From an uncultured Oscillospiraceae bacterium (lineage in GTDB: Bacteria; Bacillota; Clostridia; Oscillospirales; Oscillospiraceae): a stretch of 64,000 bases of DNA. The notes under the pieces were generated by a model. The model had not been told where the DNA came from. It searched no databases and saw only the letters and a program-made list of their open reading frames with translations. How positions within the stretch are numbered: the first letter of the stretch is position 1; every line of letters begins with the position of its first letter. This document shows, one piece after another, positions 1 to 8,389 of the stretch. The position numbers were made by a program, and so were the translations under genes. The stretch spans positions 1 to 64,000 of the forward strand of contig CAJUPW010000002.1 in assembly GCA_910588635.1 (NCBI GenBank). Reading direction: 5' to 3'.

Positions 1-3
1 GTT

Positions 4-666
4 TTATACTATGGCCTGTGTGCCCTTGTTAAGCGTTGTTAGCATTTTCGCTACAGAATTTTTCGCATCCACGTCTTCGTCTATGTTACGGACTTCTGCT
101 CTAACTTGAGCTAAAGAGAGTGGGGTAGAAAATGGAGTAAGTTCAGCCCCCCAATAGTACGCAATAAATTCACGCCATACTTCATACCCGGCGCCCATGG
201 TACCATCTTTAAAATTATTCTTTTTATTTACGCAGTATTTGTCAAAGAAGTTATCCCCATTGCTCTCATGTGTTGTACAATAAATATGCACCATTTCATG
301 CAAAATAGTTTCATACCAGGAATTAGGGTCTACGTCGGTGTCCAAAGAGCACAGTATTCCGTAGGTGTCATGATTTATAAATGCTTGTGCCGCGAATGAG
401 TTCATATACCCGTCTTGTGTATAATCGTCATGATATTTTCCTAAATATGATGGAAAATATTGTTTGCAAAACCGCTCGTATACGGCGATACCATTTTCCA
501 AATTAAAAAATTCTATTTTAAGGTTTTGCATGTTTAAGAAATTTTTACCTACAGCGGAGTTAAAGATTGCTATGCAGTATTCAATGATTTCTAATATAAT
601 TTCTTCATTAGCATGCTTTGAGAAGTAACTCTTTATATGCAAGATTTCTCTTTTGTCTGTTAACAT
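4..666 (-). CDS. Putative zinc metallopeptidase-like protein (HExxH)
   Basis: This 220-residue protein has no signal peptide or membrane segment. A single HEMVH motif (HExxH type) at about residues 123-127 is followed by T-T-H and later an E-rich helix (EVWREFIAYYWGAEL), which is the usual layout of a small zincin-like or SprT-like metal site: histidines from HExxH, then a downstream Glu/His. A Ca-binding or substrate domain is not recognised. It stands alone, with about 230 bases of AT-rich DNA and no convincing ORF between it and the next gene. I infer a cytoplasmic zinc protease or a toxin-like protease; the substrate is unknown. Confidence 0.5.
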   Translation of the reverse strand: MLTDKREILHIKSYFSKHANEEIILEIIEYCIAIFNSAVGKNFLNMQNLKIEFFNLENGIAVYERFCKQYFPSYLGKYHDDYTQDGYMNSFAAQAFINHDTYGILCSLDTDVDPNSWYETILHEMVHIYCTTHESNGDNFFDKYCVNKKNNFKDGTMGAGYEVWREFIAYYWGAELTPFSTPLSLAQVRAEVRNIDEDVDAKNSVAKMLTTLNKGTQAIV

Positions 667-896
667 TTTGCAATCCTCCCAATAGATTTTTTAATATTAT
701 AGCATGAAATCTTTGTTTTGGCTATCGTTTACTTTCAATTGGGAAAAAGCTCTTTTCACAAAAAGTTATTACATACTATCTGGACCAGTGCGGACAAATG
801 ATGCGTCGGTTTATCATCCCCCTCCATTTCAAAAACAGCACGACGGATTTCCTGATTTGCTGTCTCTAACCGATGACCGCTGGTAAGTGGGATCAT

Positions 897-1778
897 TCAT
901 GAATTATTGGGCTTTATCTGCGCAGGTGATATGCCTTTTTCCAATTCATCTGCTTCATCGACTGCGGTATTCCTCATAATGCCGGCGCGCTGTGATTGCA
1001 GCTCATGCAGCTGCGTCCACCGCAGAGGACATCGCGATTTTTTGTTGTAGAGAGCCAGCATAGCCTCCGCGTAGCCCATAGATCCCATTTTACGTTCCCG
1101 CGCGCTGCGAGTAATTTCCCGCGACGAAAATTTACCGACTTTTTCCTGGAACAGATCATCCCGAAGGTTGTCGCCGAAGGCGGTAACCAACAGGGCAATC
1201 CCTTTGATAATATTGGCTGTTAGCGACTCTGGCTCTCCTTCCCAGGAAGCGACACAGAGGCGAAGCGTACGGTCCAGCGTGTTGAGGCCATACCGATGAT
1301 AAATGGATTCTATTGCAGAAATCGCGCACACACAATTCGGACCCTTTTTGGAAGAAATCCTCAGCTGGTAGGATTCAGCCAGGCTCTTGATCAAAATCTG
1401 ATCGTCATTACCCGCCTCAATATTTGCCATAAAGATTTCGTACGGCATCAGTGGTTTTACAAATTTCTGCTGCTTGGCAAACGTATCCGCCTCCTCCATA
1501 TAATCCATCCCATCATACACCATACACCAGACGGGCGTGTCCCGGGAGCCCGACACGGCAGCCACGATTTCAATGGTGTGCTGTCCGTTGAATACATAGT
1601 TGATTCCATCCCGCCTGCTGACCTTGACCGGATTGATCTGGCGCACATCAAAATGTTCGGCGGTCTTTTGGATGTGGGCAATAGACAGGTTGCGCTGATA
1701 TGTCTGGTTGGAAACCAGATTCTTAATTGGAATTTTCTCAAAATGTACGTCAGGAACAAACGCACTGTAGTCGGTCAT
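897..1778 (-). CDS. ParB-like/DUF6551-type accessory protein
   Basis: This 293-residue cytoplasmic protein contains a ParB/sulfiredoxin-like start: I-P-I-K-N-L-V ... Y-Q-R ... I ... F-D ... I-N-P-V-K-V ... Y-V-F-N-G-Q-H-T. That is the nuclease/CTPase-fold pattern of ParB-like proteins (GQHT corresponds to the GxHR-type box). The rest is helical and not recognised. It lies 2 bases from the next gene upstream and reads in the same direction as the serine recombinase, so it is probably the last gene of that operon. Such ParB-like proteins are common in Clostridia mobile elements; a role in partition or regulation is inference. Confidence 0.55.
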   Translation of the reverse strand: MTDYSAFVPDVHFEKIPIKNLVSNQTYQRNLSIAHIQKTAEHFDVRQINPVKVSRRDGINYVFNGQHTIEIVAAVSGSRDTPVWCMVYDGMDYMEEADTFAKQQKFVKPLMPYEIFMANIEAGNDDQILIKSLAESYQLRISSKKGPNCVCAISAIESIYHRYGLNTLDRTLRLCVASWEGEPESLTANIIKGIALLVTAFGDNLRDDLFQEKVGKFSSREITRSARERKMGSMGYAEAMLALYNKKSRCPLRWTQLHELQSQRAGIMRNTAVDEADELEKGISPAQIKPNNS

Positions 1779-1780
1779 GA

Positions 1781-2746
1781 TTACCCTTCCTTCTTGATCG
1801 TATGGAGAACCGCTTCCACCTCATGTTTCAGCAGGATAAGCTCTTTCCGCGCAGCCTGCCTTGCGCCAGAGGATATCGCACTGAAATTCACGGACTGGTT
1901 TGCCCGCCGTATGGAGCTGATCCAGGCGGGGATTGTCAGCGTAAGACTGGCAATCTCCGCATCCGGATCGTAGCTGGGCATATCCTTGACAGAAATTTTC
2001 GGTACATCAGAGAGCGCGGGTTTCCGAATTCCTGCGGGGAGTATCGTATCCAGGCAGCTGCCGCCTCCCGGCGGATCGATTCCGCTGCGCAGAAGCACGT
2101 TCAGCTTTTGGAGCTCTTCCGGGGTTTTATAGGGCAATTCCATGATGCGGTCAACAGTCAGCCATAACCGGCCAAACAGCAATCCTTCTGCCAGCTCCGG
2201 CACGGCGGCTCGTACAATATCAATTGCCTTTGCATATGTGGCGTAGCGCTCTACGGTCTCCTGCCGGATATGGTACAGCTTTCCAAGCATCTCCCGTATC
2301 CGGATCGGTACAGGTTCGTACTTGGACGTGCCAGTGGAAGAATTTCGGCGGTTTCCTGTGTGGAATGACCCGGAGGCTGCGTAGTGAGCGCCAAGCAGCT
2401 TTAGAGAAAGATATTGCCTCCCGATAAGATAGCGTCTCATGGCGTCGGAGAGGTCTGTCCGCTGAAGTTGATTGCGGCAGATCCAGTCGATCACCTCCTC
2501 ACCGTTTCTGGCTGAGCAATTTTTGATACGGAAAGGAATTCCCAGGCGGTGGAAGGTCGCGTACCGTTCAAAGTCCACCAGCAAACGCCTGCTCCAGACA
2601 TATACAGGTTCTCCGCAGCCGAAGCGGCGGATCTGCTCTTCCATGCGCGCCAACCCGTCTGTTCCTGACGGCTGTACCAGCCGCCGGTAGTCCTCCCAAA
2701 TTTTCAGGGTGTATAGTTTTCTGATGTTGATGTCAGAGTCTGCCAA
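1781..2746 (-). CDS. Hypothetical element protein, ParB-like partner
   Basis: This 321-residue protein opens with KLYTLKIWEDYRRLVQP, then M-E-E-Q-I-R-R-F-G-C-G-E-P-V-Y-V-W and later a helix-rich region (WICRNQLQRTDLSDAMRRYLIG) that resembles the helix-turn-helix segment following ParB nuclease-like domains. It overlaps the 3' end of the partner ORF (stop at 2704) by 43 bases and is followed 2 bases later by the ParB-like gene, so the three are very likely one transcript. The exact family is not recognised. A DNA-binding role in the same process as its neighbour is inferred from fold hints and gene order. Confidence 0.5.
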   Translation of the reverse strand: MADSDINIRKLYTLKIWEDYRRLVQPSGTDGLARMEEQIRRFGCGEPVYVWSRRLLVDFERYATFHRLGIPFRIKNCSARNGEEVIDWICRNQLQRTDLSDAMRRYLIGRQYLSLKLLGAHYAASGSFHTGNRRNSSTGTSKYEPVPIRIREMLGKLYHIRQETVERYATYAKAIDIVRAAVPELAEGLLFGRLWLTVDRIMELPYKTPEELQKLNVLLRSGIDPPGGGSCLDTILPAGIRKPALSDVPKISVKDMPSYDPDAEIASLTLTIPAWISSIRRANQSVNFSAISSGARQAARKELILLKHEVEAVLHTIKKEG

Positions 2747-3384
2747 ATTCCCTCATCTCCTTTCGCCTCTTGTGGTGCCGGAGTGCCCAGCTTGGCTATG
2801 GGCGTTTCTAGTTCAAAAATGACATATTCCTGAAAAACATGGATCAGCGGTTCCATGCGGTGCTCTGCGGCGGGCATACCAAACCGCTCCCGCCAATCAG
2901 CAGGAAAGTACGGCGCATATCGCCGGGCCGCATCCCCGCTGTAATAAAACGCCTCCGCAGACCGCAAATCAAATGCCAGCAGCTGCTCTCCATTCTCACA
3001 TAAATACTTTCCGGTTAAACGGTAGCGGCAATCAAGATTCCACTCCATAAGTGCATAGATTTTCGCAAAAAATATCGGACAGGACAGCTGACGGGGTTTT
3101 CGTTTTTTGCTGCCAGCAGAACACCACGGGAGAGCGTCCCTGGCATCCTCTCGGCTGGGACGCAGTGTAAGCGTCCTGGTACCGCGGTTCACCAGAATTT
3201 GTATATACTCTGTTTCCTGAAATCTCTTCAGACAGACACTGTTGACCCACATTTTCATTCGTCCAAAGGAAAGAACCGGCTCGGAACTGCTGGAGAAAAA
3301 CTGACTGCGTATAACCTCAAAACCATCATCGGAAAAAATGCCGCTTGGAACTTTCTCCGGAGGCAGGTATCTCTCATCCTCCAT
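2704..3384 (-). CDS. Recombinase-partner protein sharing a domain with the upstream recombinase
   Basis: The 226-residue reading starts at the ATG at 3384, which overlaps the recombinase stop by 11 bases; the open frame extends further upstream but only inside the recombinase. Residues ~18-90 (GFEVIRSQFF ... VNSVCLKRF ... ILVNRGTRTLTLRPSRED) match, position for position, a segment in the C-terminal third of the recombinase (GFEVVRSQFF ... FNRICIQKL ... LLVHSGKKMLAVRPAEKK). The two therefore carry one duplicated domain. No catalytic Ser domain is present. By inference it works with the recombinase, for example in site binding or synapsis control. Function is not established. Confidence 0.6.
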   Translation of the reverse strand: MEDERYLPPEKVPSGIFSDDGFEVIRSQFFSSSSEPVLSFGRMKMWVNSVCLKRFQETEYIQILVNRGTRTLTLRPSREDARDALPWCSAGSKKRKPRQLSCPIFFAKIYALMEWNLDCRYRLTGKYLCENGEQLLAFDLRSAEAFYYSGDAARRYAPYFPADWRERFGMPAAEHRMEPLIHVFQEYVIFELETPIAKLGTPAPQEAKGDEGIWQTLTSTSENYTP

Positions 3385-5239
3385 CTGTCGAATCCCCCCG
3401 CCGGATCTGTGGAATAAGCCGCTGAATATCATCCGCAACCGCACCGGCTTCCATAAAATTCCGCTCACCGCCTCCGGCGGGCGGTTTTGCGGGGGCCATA
3501 AGCCGCCAGTCTCCACAATTGTCTATGACGGCCAAATCCTGTAGCTGGCAATGTGCGTACCAGACGGTTCCAGCTGAATCCGCCCACGGCGGCGGGAAAG
3601 CGGCGACAGCCCGACGCGCGGCGCTGCGAAAGAATCTATGATCGATGCCTTCAAATATCTTGTCAGGAATCAATATTTCAGCGTCCTTCCAATAGAACAG
3701 AAGGACGGACTCCTCACAATTGTTGTGGCATATACCCTTGATGCAGTATTTATACTCTGCGTTCCAGCCAAACAGCCGGTATAGCGTGGGGATAAAGGCC
3801 GCACCGCAAATCGTTCTGGGTATCCATCCGCCGTTTCCGGCCAAACGCGCCCAGCGCAGACTGTGCCGCCCCTTTTTTTCCGCAGGCCGGACAGCCAGCA
3901 TCTTTTTACCGGAGTGAACGAGCAATTCCACAAACGCGATCTCTCTGAGCTTTTGGATACATATACGGTTGAAGCAGATTCCCTTCGTGGAAAGCGTAAC
4001 GCACGGTGCGCCGGCAGTATGAAAGAATTGGGATCGGACGACCTCAAAGCCCCTCAAATCAAACTCGCCGGGCTGTGCTTCGACGCGGATTGTTTTCAAG
4101 TCAGCGGAAGATTCGCAGACGCGCAGGGAGGCCTCCTGATAGTCTGCGGCGTCAAATCCGGCCCAACGCGGATTCACAGCGACAAACCCGCACATAGGAC
4201 CATCTACTACCGTGTGGAGCTCTGGCAGAATGCCTCTGCCACCGTATTTTGCGTTGCTGAGCAGCTTCTGTACCGCAAAATAGTCCTCTGGAGTGATAAT
4301 CGGTTCGTGATGGTCTTCCGCAAAATAGCTGAGACGATCTCCACGATTCTTCCTGGACTTATGATTCAGATAATTGGGAGTGAAAGTTTTTCTCGCCTGG
4401 ACAGCTCCGCAATGACGCTCATTTCGCAAGACCTGGAGGACGCTGCCCGCAGACCACACCGTATTCCCCTTTTTCGTCCGGCAGCCTAATTGTGTAAGCG
4501 TGTCCGCGATCTGCTGGCAGGTATATCCATAGAGATACAGGAAGAAAATGAGGCGGACAATTTTGGCTTCTTTTTCGTTTATGACCAGATTTCCTTCTTC
4601 ATCCCTGTCGTATCCAAGAAGCGGCGGCGTAAGATAGATTCCGCTTCCGAAACGCATTTCGATGGAGGCGTTCATGGCGTTGCTTTTGATCCGGGATTCC
4701 TCCTGAGCGATGCCGGAAAACATCATCAACTGCATCTCGCCCTGCATCTTCAATGTAAAAAGATTTTCGCTTTCAAAGCGTACGCCTACCGGTGGGTTCA
4801 AATCCATCAGTTCTCGGACAATCTGCCCGCAGTCCACATAGTTGCGGGCGAAGCGGGAGATGCTTTTTGTTAGGATCAGATCAATTTTTCCTGCTTTGCA
4901 GTCTTGGATCATTCGGTTAAATTCTTTCCGCTTCTGTATGCTTGTCCCGCTCAGCCCCTCATCCGCATAGATTGAAACAAGCGTCCAATTGGGATGTTTC
5001 TGCACCTGGCTTTCGTAGTAGTTTTTTTGTAACTCATAAGAGGAGGTCTGCCGGGGATCTCCCGTGGAGACGCGCGCATAAACCGCCACCCTCTTGGGTG
5101 TACTGTCATCATCAAAATCCGGTTGCGCCGCTGTCACAGGAATGATGCGAACTTTTTCTGAGACGGTTCCCTGATACCGGCGGCGGATCTTGTCCTTTTG
5201 TTGTTGGATGCTTTCTTGCCTGCGTTCACTTTCATTCAC
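3374..5239 (-). CDS. Large serine recombinase (element A integrase)
   Basis: The 621-residue protein has a basic ~45-residue lead, then the resolvase fold with YARVS (catalytic Ser near residue 58), YADEGLSG and SRFARN motifs, then the recombinase DNA-binding domain (to about residue 330). Where many large serine recombinases carry a Cys4 zinc ribbon and coiled coil, this one has only MCGF and then a different ~290-residue C-terminal region, part of which is repeated in the next ORF. It would cut and rejoin the element at its attachment sites. It reads away from the sigK fragment and is the first gene of a four-gene minus-strand operon. Confidence 0.9.
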   Translation of the reverse strand: MNESERRQESIQQQKDKIRRRYQGTVSEKVRIIPVTAAQPDFDDDSTPKRVAVYARVSTGDPRQTSSYELQKNYYESQVQKHPNWTLVSIYADEGLSGTSIQKRKEFNRMIQDCKAGKIDLILTKSISRFARNYVDCGQIVRELMDLNPPVGVRFESENLFTLKMQGEMQLMMFSGIAQEESRIKSNAMNASIEMRFGSGIYLTPPLLGYDRDEEGNLVINEKEAKIVRLIFFLYLYGYTCQQIADTLTQLGCRTKKGNTVWSAGSVLQVLRNERHCGAVQARKTFTPNYLNHKSRKNRGDRLSYFAEDHHEPIITPEDYFAVQKLLSNAKYGGRGILPELHTVVDGPMCGFVAVNPRWAGFDAADYQEASLRVCESSADLKTIRVEAQPGEFDLRGFEVVRSQFFHTAGAPCVTLSTKGICFNRICIQKLREIAFVELLVHSGKKMLAVRPAEKKGRHSLRWARLAGNGGWIPRTICGAAFIPTLYRLFGWNAEYKYCIKGICHNNCEESVLLFYWKDAEILIPDKIFEGIDHRFFRSAARRAVAAFPPPWADSAGTVWYAHCQLQDLAVIDNCGDWRLMAPAKPPAGGGERNFMEAGAVADDIQRLIPQIRRGDSTDGG

Positions 5240-5427
5240 GTTTGACTACCCCCGGAACTTTTTCCTCAGTATAGAATATTTTCCAGACAAATGGAAATAA
5301 CCACGGGGACACTGGTATCCCTGTGGTTATTGAAACAACAGAATTCACATATTTTTTGACTTGCCTTTGCTATCTTCCCACGTTTGGTAAAATTTTGACC
5401 GAATCTGAACGAAGGCGAGGCAAAAAC

Positions 5428-5784
5428 ATGGTACTGAATTGCAAACGAATCGGACAAAGGATACGCGTCATACGCAGAGCACGAAAAATGACCCAAGCGG
5501 AGCTAGCAGAGTGCGCAAACCTCTCTGTCCCTTACGTCAGCCACATTGAGAATGGAATCAAGCAGGCCAGCCTGCAAGCGGTTGTCAATATCGCGGAGGC
5601 TCTGGAGTGTACCGCAGATAAACTTCTTTATGAAAACCAGCCGGACTGTTGCAGTATTTGGCAGCCGGAATTGTCAGAGATGCTGTCCGGCTGCACTGCC
5701 TCTGAACAGCAGTTTTTGCTGGAAGTTCTCAGTGCAATAAAAAATTGTTTCATGACAAACAGGCATACATTCGGCAGCAAGTGA
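5428..5784 (+). CDS. XRE-family helix-turn-helix regulator
   Basis: The chosen ATG has GGCGAGG upstream and gives 118 residues; the open frame extends to 5323 but the extra part is hydrophobic and unlike a regulator. Residues ~5-60 form a standard XRE helix-turn-helix: IGQRIRVIRRARKMTQAELA, then a recognition helix SVPYVSHIENG, with NIAEALECTADKLL after it. The C-terminal half is short and unrecognised. It is divergent from the recombinase operon, with 188 bases between them, so by inference it represses or controls recombinase transcription. A strong hairpin follows it, then the sigK fragment. Confidence 0.8.
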   Translation: MVLNCKRIGQRIRVIRRARKMTQAELAECANLSVPYVSHIENGIKQASLQAVVNIAEALECTADKLLYENQPDCCSIWQPELSEMLSGCTASEQQFLLEVLSAIKNCFMTNRHTFGSK

Positions 5785-5851
5785 ATCGGTAGATATGCGC
5801 TTACTGTCCGTCCCAAATCACCGTATAGCGGCATACCATTTCTCTCCCGCG

Positions 5852-5900
5852 CCTCTGGAAAGCCTTCTGTCCGTAGGCTTTCCAGAGGTGTGTTCCTTTT
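5852..5900 (+). terminator. Intrinsic terminator after the XRE regulator
   Basis: A perfect 14-bp inverted repeat (5852-5865 against 5875-5888, loop of 9) is followed by a T-rich stretch. It lies 67 bases after the regulator stop and about 20 bases before the sigK piece begins, so it insulates the two. Confidence 0.75.
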
Positions 5901-5910
5901 GCTGTATCCG

Positions 5911-6066
5911 TTAAAAAAATACTATGCCCAGACCGGGGATCAGGACGATTTGATTTCCATTGGGACCATTGGCCTGATAAAAGGAATATCTACCTTTAAA
6001 GCGGACAAAAATGTACGGCTGGCTACTTACGCCAGCCGGTGCATTGAAAATGCTATACTATCATAG
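5911..6066 (+). pseudogene. sigK: Middle part of split sporulation sigma factor SigK (region 2)
   Basis: Read from 5911, the frame gives LKKYYAQ, then DDLISIGTIGLIKGI, then LATYASRCIEN. That is region 2 of the SigE/SigK family, which binds core RNA polymerase and the -10 element. The KKYY context and the 3' part at 61236 (GEVSLTDTL, SLMDVI) favour SigK over SigE. True sigK sequence ends at codon AAT (6049-6051); the next codons are element DNA and reach a TAG at 6064. No start codon or N-terminal ~65 residues precede it: upstream codons (VFLLLYP) are not SigK-like. As it stands it cannot make protein. Removal of the 55-kb element joins it to the 3' part in frame. Confidence 0.92.
6048..6052 (+). 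other. attL core of the 55-kb element (AAATG)
   Basis: The AAATG here and at 61235-61239 is the only sequence shared by the two junctions. Joining left flank to right flank across it gives att-gaa-aat-gag-ata-ttg, Ile-Glu-Asn-Glu-Ile-Leu, the SigK consensus at this point. The element-side arm is GCTATACTATC, the near mirror of the arm at attR. Confidence 0.85.
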
Positions 6067-6086
6067 CGGCCCGAAACCCGGTCCAG

Positions 6087-6662
6087 GTGGACAAACGAAC
6101 GTCATCCGGCGAAAAATGGTGTGTGTTTGGCAGCATATGCTCCAACATGATAGTAATGTCCCGGTATACTCACGAAACACTCGTCTATGCCCCTCTTTAT
6201 ATTCACAGCTTCCGGCTTATCCAGCCCCATACAATCGTGGAGGCAGAAAAGTTTAATATCAGGTACTCTGATCCGTCTCAAATTGACAATACCCCAGATA
6301 AACTTAGGTGGTACCGGTATAGCTGCGGACTTCTTCAACGGGATGTTGCGGATTTTATTGGAATTGAACGGAGTACCTATTCAAGTTATGAAGAAATCGG
6401 GAGAGACTACTATCCTATTGAAAATATGTTGAAAATATCTGAGTTGTTTTCCGTCCCTGTTACTGAGTTGCTCGACGACTATAATCTATTCATCTATCAT
6501 AATCAAGGAGAGCAGATTAGGAAGATACGTGAAAAAAGGGGAATGACGCAAAGAGAATTTGCCCGCCGTTTAGGAGTACCTTACGGAACCTTGCAGCAAT
6601 GGGAACAGAATAGAGTGCAAATGTTCAAAAGCGCATGGAAAAATTTAATGGAACGAGGATAA
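6087..6662 (+). CDS. Regulator with two XRE helix-turn-helix domains
   Basis: As many as 191 residues follow from a GTG at 6087; ATGs at 6147 and 6156 are alternatives and none has a clear ribosome site. Two XRE domains are visible. One is at about residues 68-118 (LRWYRYSCGLLQRDVADFIG ... RSTYSSYEE ... ISELFSVPVTELL). The other is at about 142-188 (IRKIREKRGMTQREFARRLG ... YGTLQQWEQNR). It is the first gene inside the left end of the element, the usual place for a control or directionality protein, but no excisionase family is recognised. In the excised circle the recombinase frame runs through the joint into this frame without a stop. Confidence 0.7.
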   Translation: MDKRTSSGEKWCVFGSICSNMIVMSRYTHETLVYAPLYIHSFRLIQPHTIVEAEKFNIRYSDPSQIDNTPDKLRWYRYSCGLLQRDVADFIGIERSTYSSYEEIGRDYYPIENMLKISELFSVPVTELLDDYNLFIYHNQGEQIRKIREKRGMTQREFARRLGVPYGTLQQWEQNRVQMFKSAWKNLMERG

Positions 6663-6668
6663 AAAATG

Positions 6669-6700
6669 CGGATGGAGTATGCTGTCTCCATCCGTACTAT
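6669..6700 (+). terminator. Terminator after the double-XRE gene
   Basis: The inverted repeat CGGATGGAG / CTCCATCCG (6669-6677 and 6686-6694) is followed by a short T-rich stretch. It sits between two converging genes, so it may serve both strands. Confidence 0.65.
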
Positions 6701-6873
6701 TTTGGTATGTATTTTTTTATTTCATTGATTAACCGTACTTTTTGCTCAGTAGAGGAGGACATGGATTTTACCAATTCAATAACAGTTTGTGCATGAACAT
6801 CAGCAATTTTTTTTGCCAATTCCTGCTGAGCCTTTTCCCCTTTGGGATAATGGATAATAACACTAAATACCAT
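6697..6873 (-). CDS. Small hypothetical protein, 58 residues
   Basis: This is a short protein starting MVFSVIIHYPKGEKAQQELA, with a helical middle (KKIADVHAQTVIELVK) and a basic tail (INEIKKYIPK). The ATG at 6873 has GGGAGG just upstream (close spacing); an ATG at 6885 is the alternative. It has no cysteines, signal or membrane segment. Similar small proteins of this look occur in Clostridia integrative elements, but I do not know a function. It converges with the double-XRE gene and diverges from the HNH remnant. Confidence 0.55.
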   Translation of the reverse strand: MVFSVIIHYPKGEKAQQELAKKIADVHAQTVIELVKSMSSSTEQKVRLINEIKKYIPK

Positions 6874-7024
6874 GCACCTCCCCATCGTGTCCTTACATTT
6901 GCCAATATATGCTGGCTGTAGCTTAATTATTTCAAAAATTGGTTTGTTGCAGATTGACCGCCGCCAGATCTCATTTTTTCCAGTTATTTCTCTGGCTCAT
7001 TCTGACGGCGGCTCAGTCTTTACA

Positions 7025-7891
7025 ATGTTATACCATCATGTTATTATAGTCAACGGTAACCCAGTGTTTGCTTTGCCCAACGACCAGACAGTAAGAGTAA
7101 CTCAACTTGCCAGTTTGGAAATGAAAACACATAAAGCATGTAAACCAGATCTGAATCCATATTTGGATGAGGAATACATTGCATGGCTCAAACACAGAAG
7201 AAATGTCCTAAAGGCAAATGGGAAATATCGAAGTATTTGGCAAAGACAGAATGGCAGATGCGCATATTGTAATAATCCGATGCGCCGAGACCAAGAGATT
7301 GATGTGGTGGAAAAGGTCGTGGGCAAAGGCTGGACCATAAAGAATTTAATGTATATCCACAGAAAATGTGCCTTTGATGTATATTTCAAAGCCGATAATA
7401 TGGACGCAAGCCATATTGATCTTTTTGACCTCCTGCAGAATTACACAGTCGATAAACCGGAATCCCAATCTCCCTATCTGGAATTACGGGAGTATTTCAG
7501 AGTTATAGAAAAAAGCCCTTTTACACTGACCTTTCATGAAATCGAGGATATTCTAGGAGACAAGTTACCTCCAGAAGCGTATTTGTACGATGCTTTCTGG
7601 TTTGAGTTTGAGCCCGGAATGCAGTTACCTATGTGGGAAGAAGAACAATATCCTAGAAAGATACTTACACTTGATGAACCTGACTACTGTATTTCCGACG
7701 CTTGGTGCAGCCAGGGCTATGCGATCAAAGCCCTGCACCGCTCAGAGGAACGGGTCGTATTTAGACGGGTAGAGCATGGCAAAACAGGTGTGAAAATTCC
7801 AAAGGTACTGTTGACAAAGAAGATTCCAGAGAATAAAGCATTTGAATTAGAGAAAATCCTGCAAAAATATGTCAAAGACAATGGACTATGA
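7025..7891 (+). pseudogene. HNH-endonuclease protein, probable 5'-truncated group II intron maturase
   Basis: From the ATG at 7025 (the open frame reaches back to 6872) the protein reads Y-H-H-V-I-I-V-N-G-N-P-V-F-A and then YLDEEYIAWLKHRRNVLKA. A Cys-x2-Cys zinc knuckle (CAYC) and IHRKC follow, forming an HNH-type centre, and then a C-terminal domain (FTLTFHEIEDILG ... ISDAWCSQGYAI). In my memory this order is that of the X/thumb, HNH and extra C-terminal domains of some Firmicutes group II intron proteins. The reverse transcriptase part is absent and no domain V hairpin follows the stop, so it is a remnant or a free-standing HNH protein. Identification is moderate. Confidence 0.55.
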
Positions 7892-7897
7892 GGAAAA

Positions 7898-8389
7898 ATG
7901 AAATCAATCATACTAATTTTGGAGAGTAATATACAGGCGGCTGATCTTATTGCGCTTGAGTTGAGCCGGGAAGGTCACTACCTCATCCGTGCGCATAATG
8001 GGCAAGATGGGATGCGTCTGCTCCGGACACGAAAGCCGGATGTTGTACTGATAGACCTACCGGAAAGAATGGAGCCGGACAGCTTTGACATATTTTTTCA
8101 AATGCAAGAGGACGGATTGGATACCTCGCCGCTTACATTCGTTAATGAGAGCGAAGTGGATTTAGCTGAAAGTTTCAAGATGGATTACATTGTCAAGCCT
8201 TTTTCTATCCATGACCTAAAGGAACGTTTATATTCCTTCAGTGTGTTAGGTGCGGCAGCCACCCGAAGAAGCAGCGTAATTTGCTGCATCAAACGAATTG
8301 GTCGTTCTGCTTCACCAGCGCCACCACATCCCGTTCCGGTTTGCGATTCTGTTTGCGCAACGCCCGGCGCAGATAGACTAGCACCTTAG
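7898..8389 (+). pseudogene. Truncated response-regulator receiver domain
   Basis: Residues 1-115 are a CheY-like receiver: I-L-E at the acidic start (E9), VVLIDLP with phospho-Asp at 53, and IVKPFS with Lys100. After about residue 115 the sequence (VLGAAATRRSSVICC...) no longer looks like a receiver or an output domain, and it runs antisense through the last 101 bases of the methyltransferase gene. No helix-turn-helix, LytTR or other effector remains and no partner histidine kinase is nearby. The most likely reading is the 5' remnant of a response regulator whose 3' half was lost at the junction with the minus-strand block. Confidence 0.65.

Larger units (their letters stand above)
1..5910. 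mobile_element. Right part of a serine-recombinase element inserted in sigK
   Basis: This stretch carries a large serine recombinase, its partner ORF, two accessory ORFs and a small repressor-like regulator. It stops exactly where a sigK reading frame begins in mid-gene, at the codons for Lys-Lys-Tyr-Tyr. The first ~65 residues of a SigK protein are missing, so by inference they lie left of the window and this block is a second insertion in the same gene. The left end is not seen. The likely crossover lies in the A-run at 5912-5919. The metallopeptidase-like gene at the far left is assumed, not shown, to belong to it. Confidence 0.6.

Noticed and set aside
704..886. Plus-strand 60-codon ORF left of the ParB-like gene
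   Set aside because: No ribosome site, odd composition with Pro/His run and no protein-like pattern; treated as non-coding AT-rich spacer.
1296..1973. Long plus-strand ORF opposite the ParB-like gene
   Set aside because: Antisense to two clear minus-strand genes, no start signal and no recognisable fold.
7891..7960. Search for group II intron domain V after the HNH protein
   Set aside because: No 34-base domain V-like hairpin is found; an active intron is not supported.
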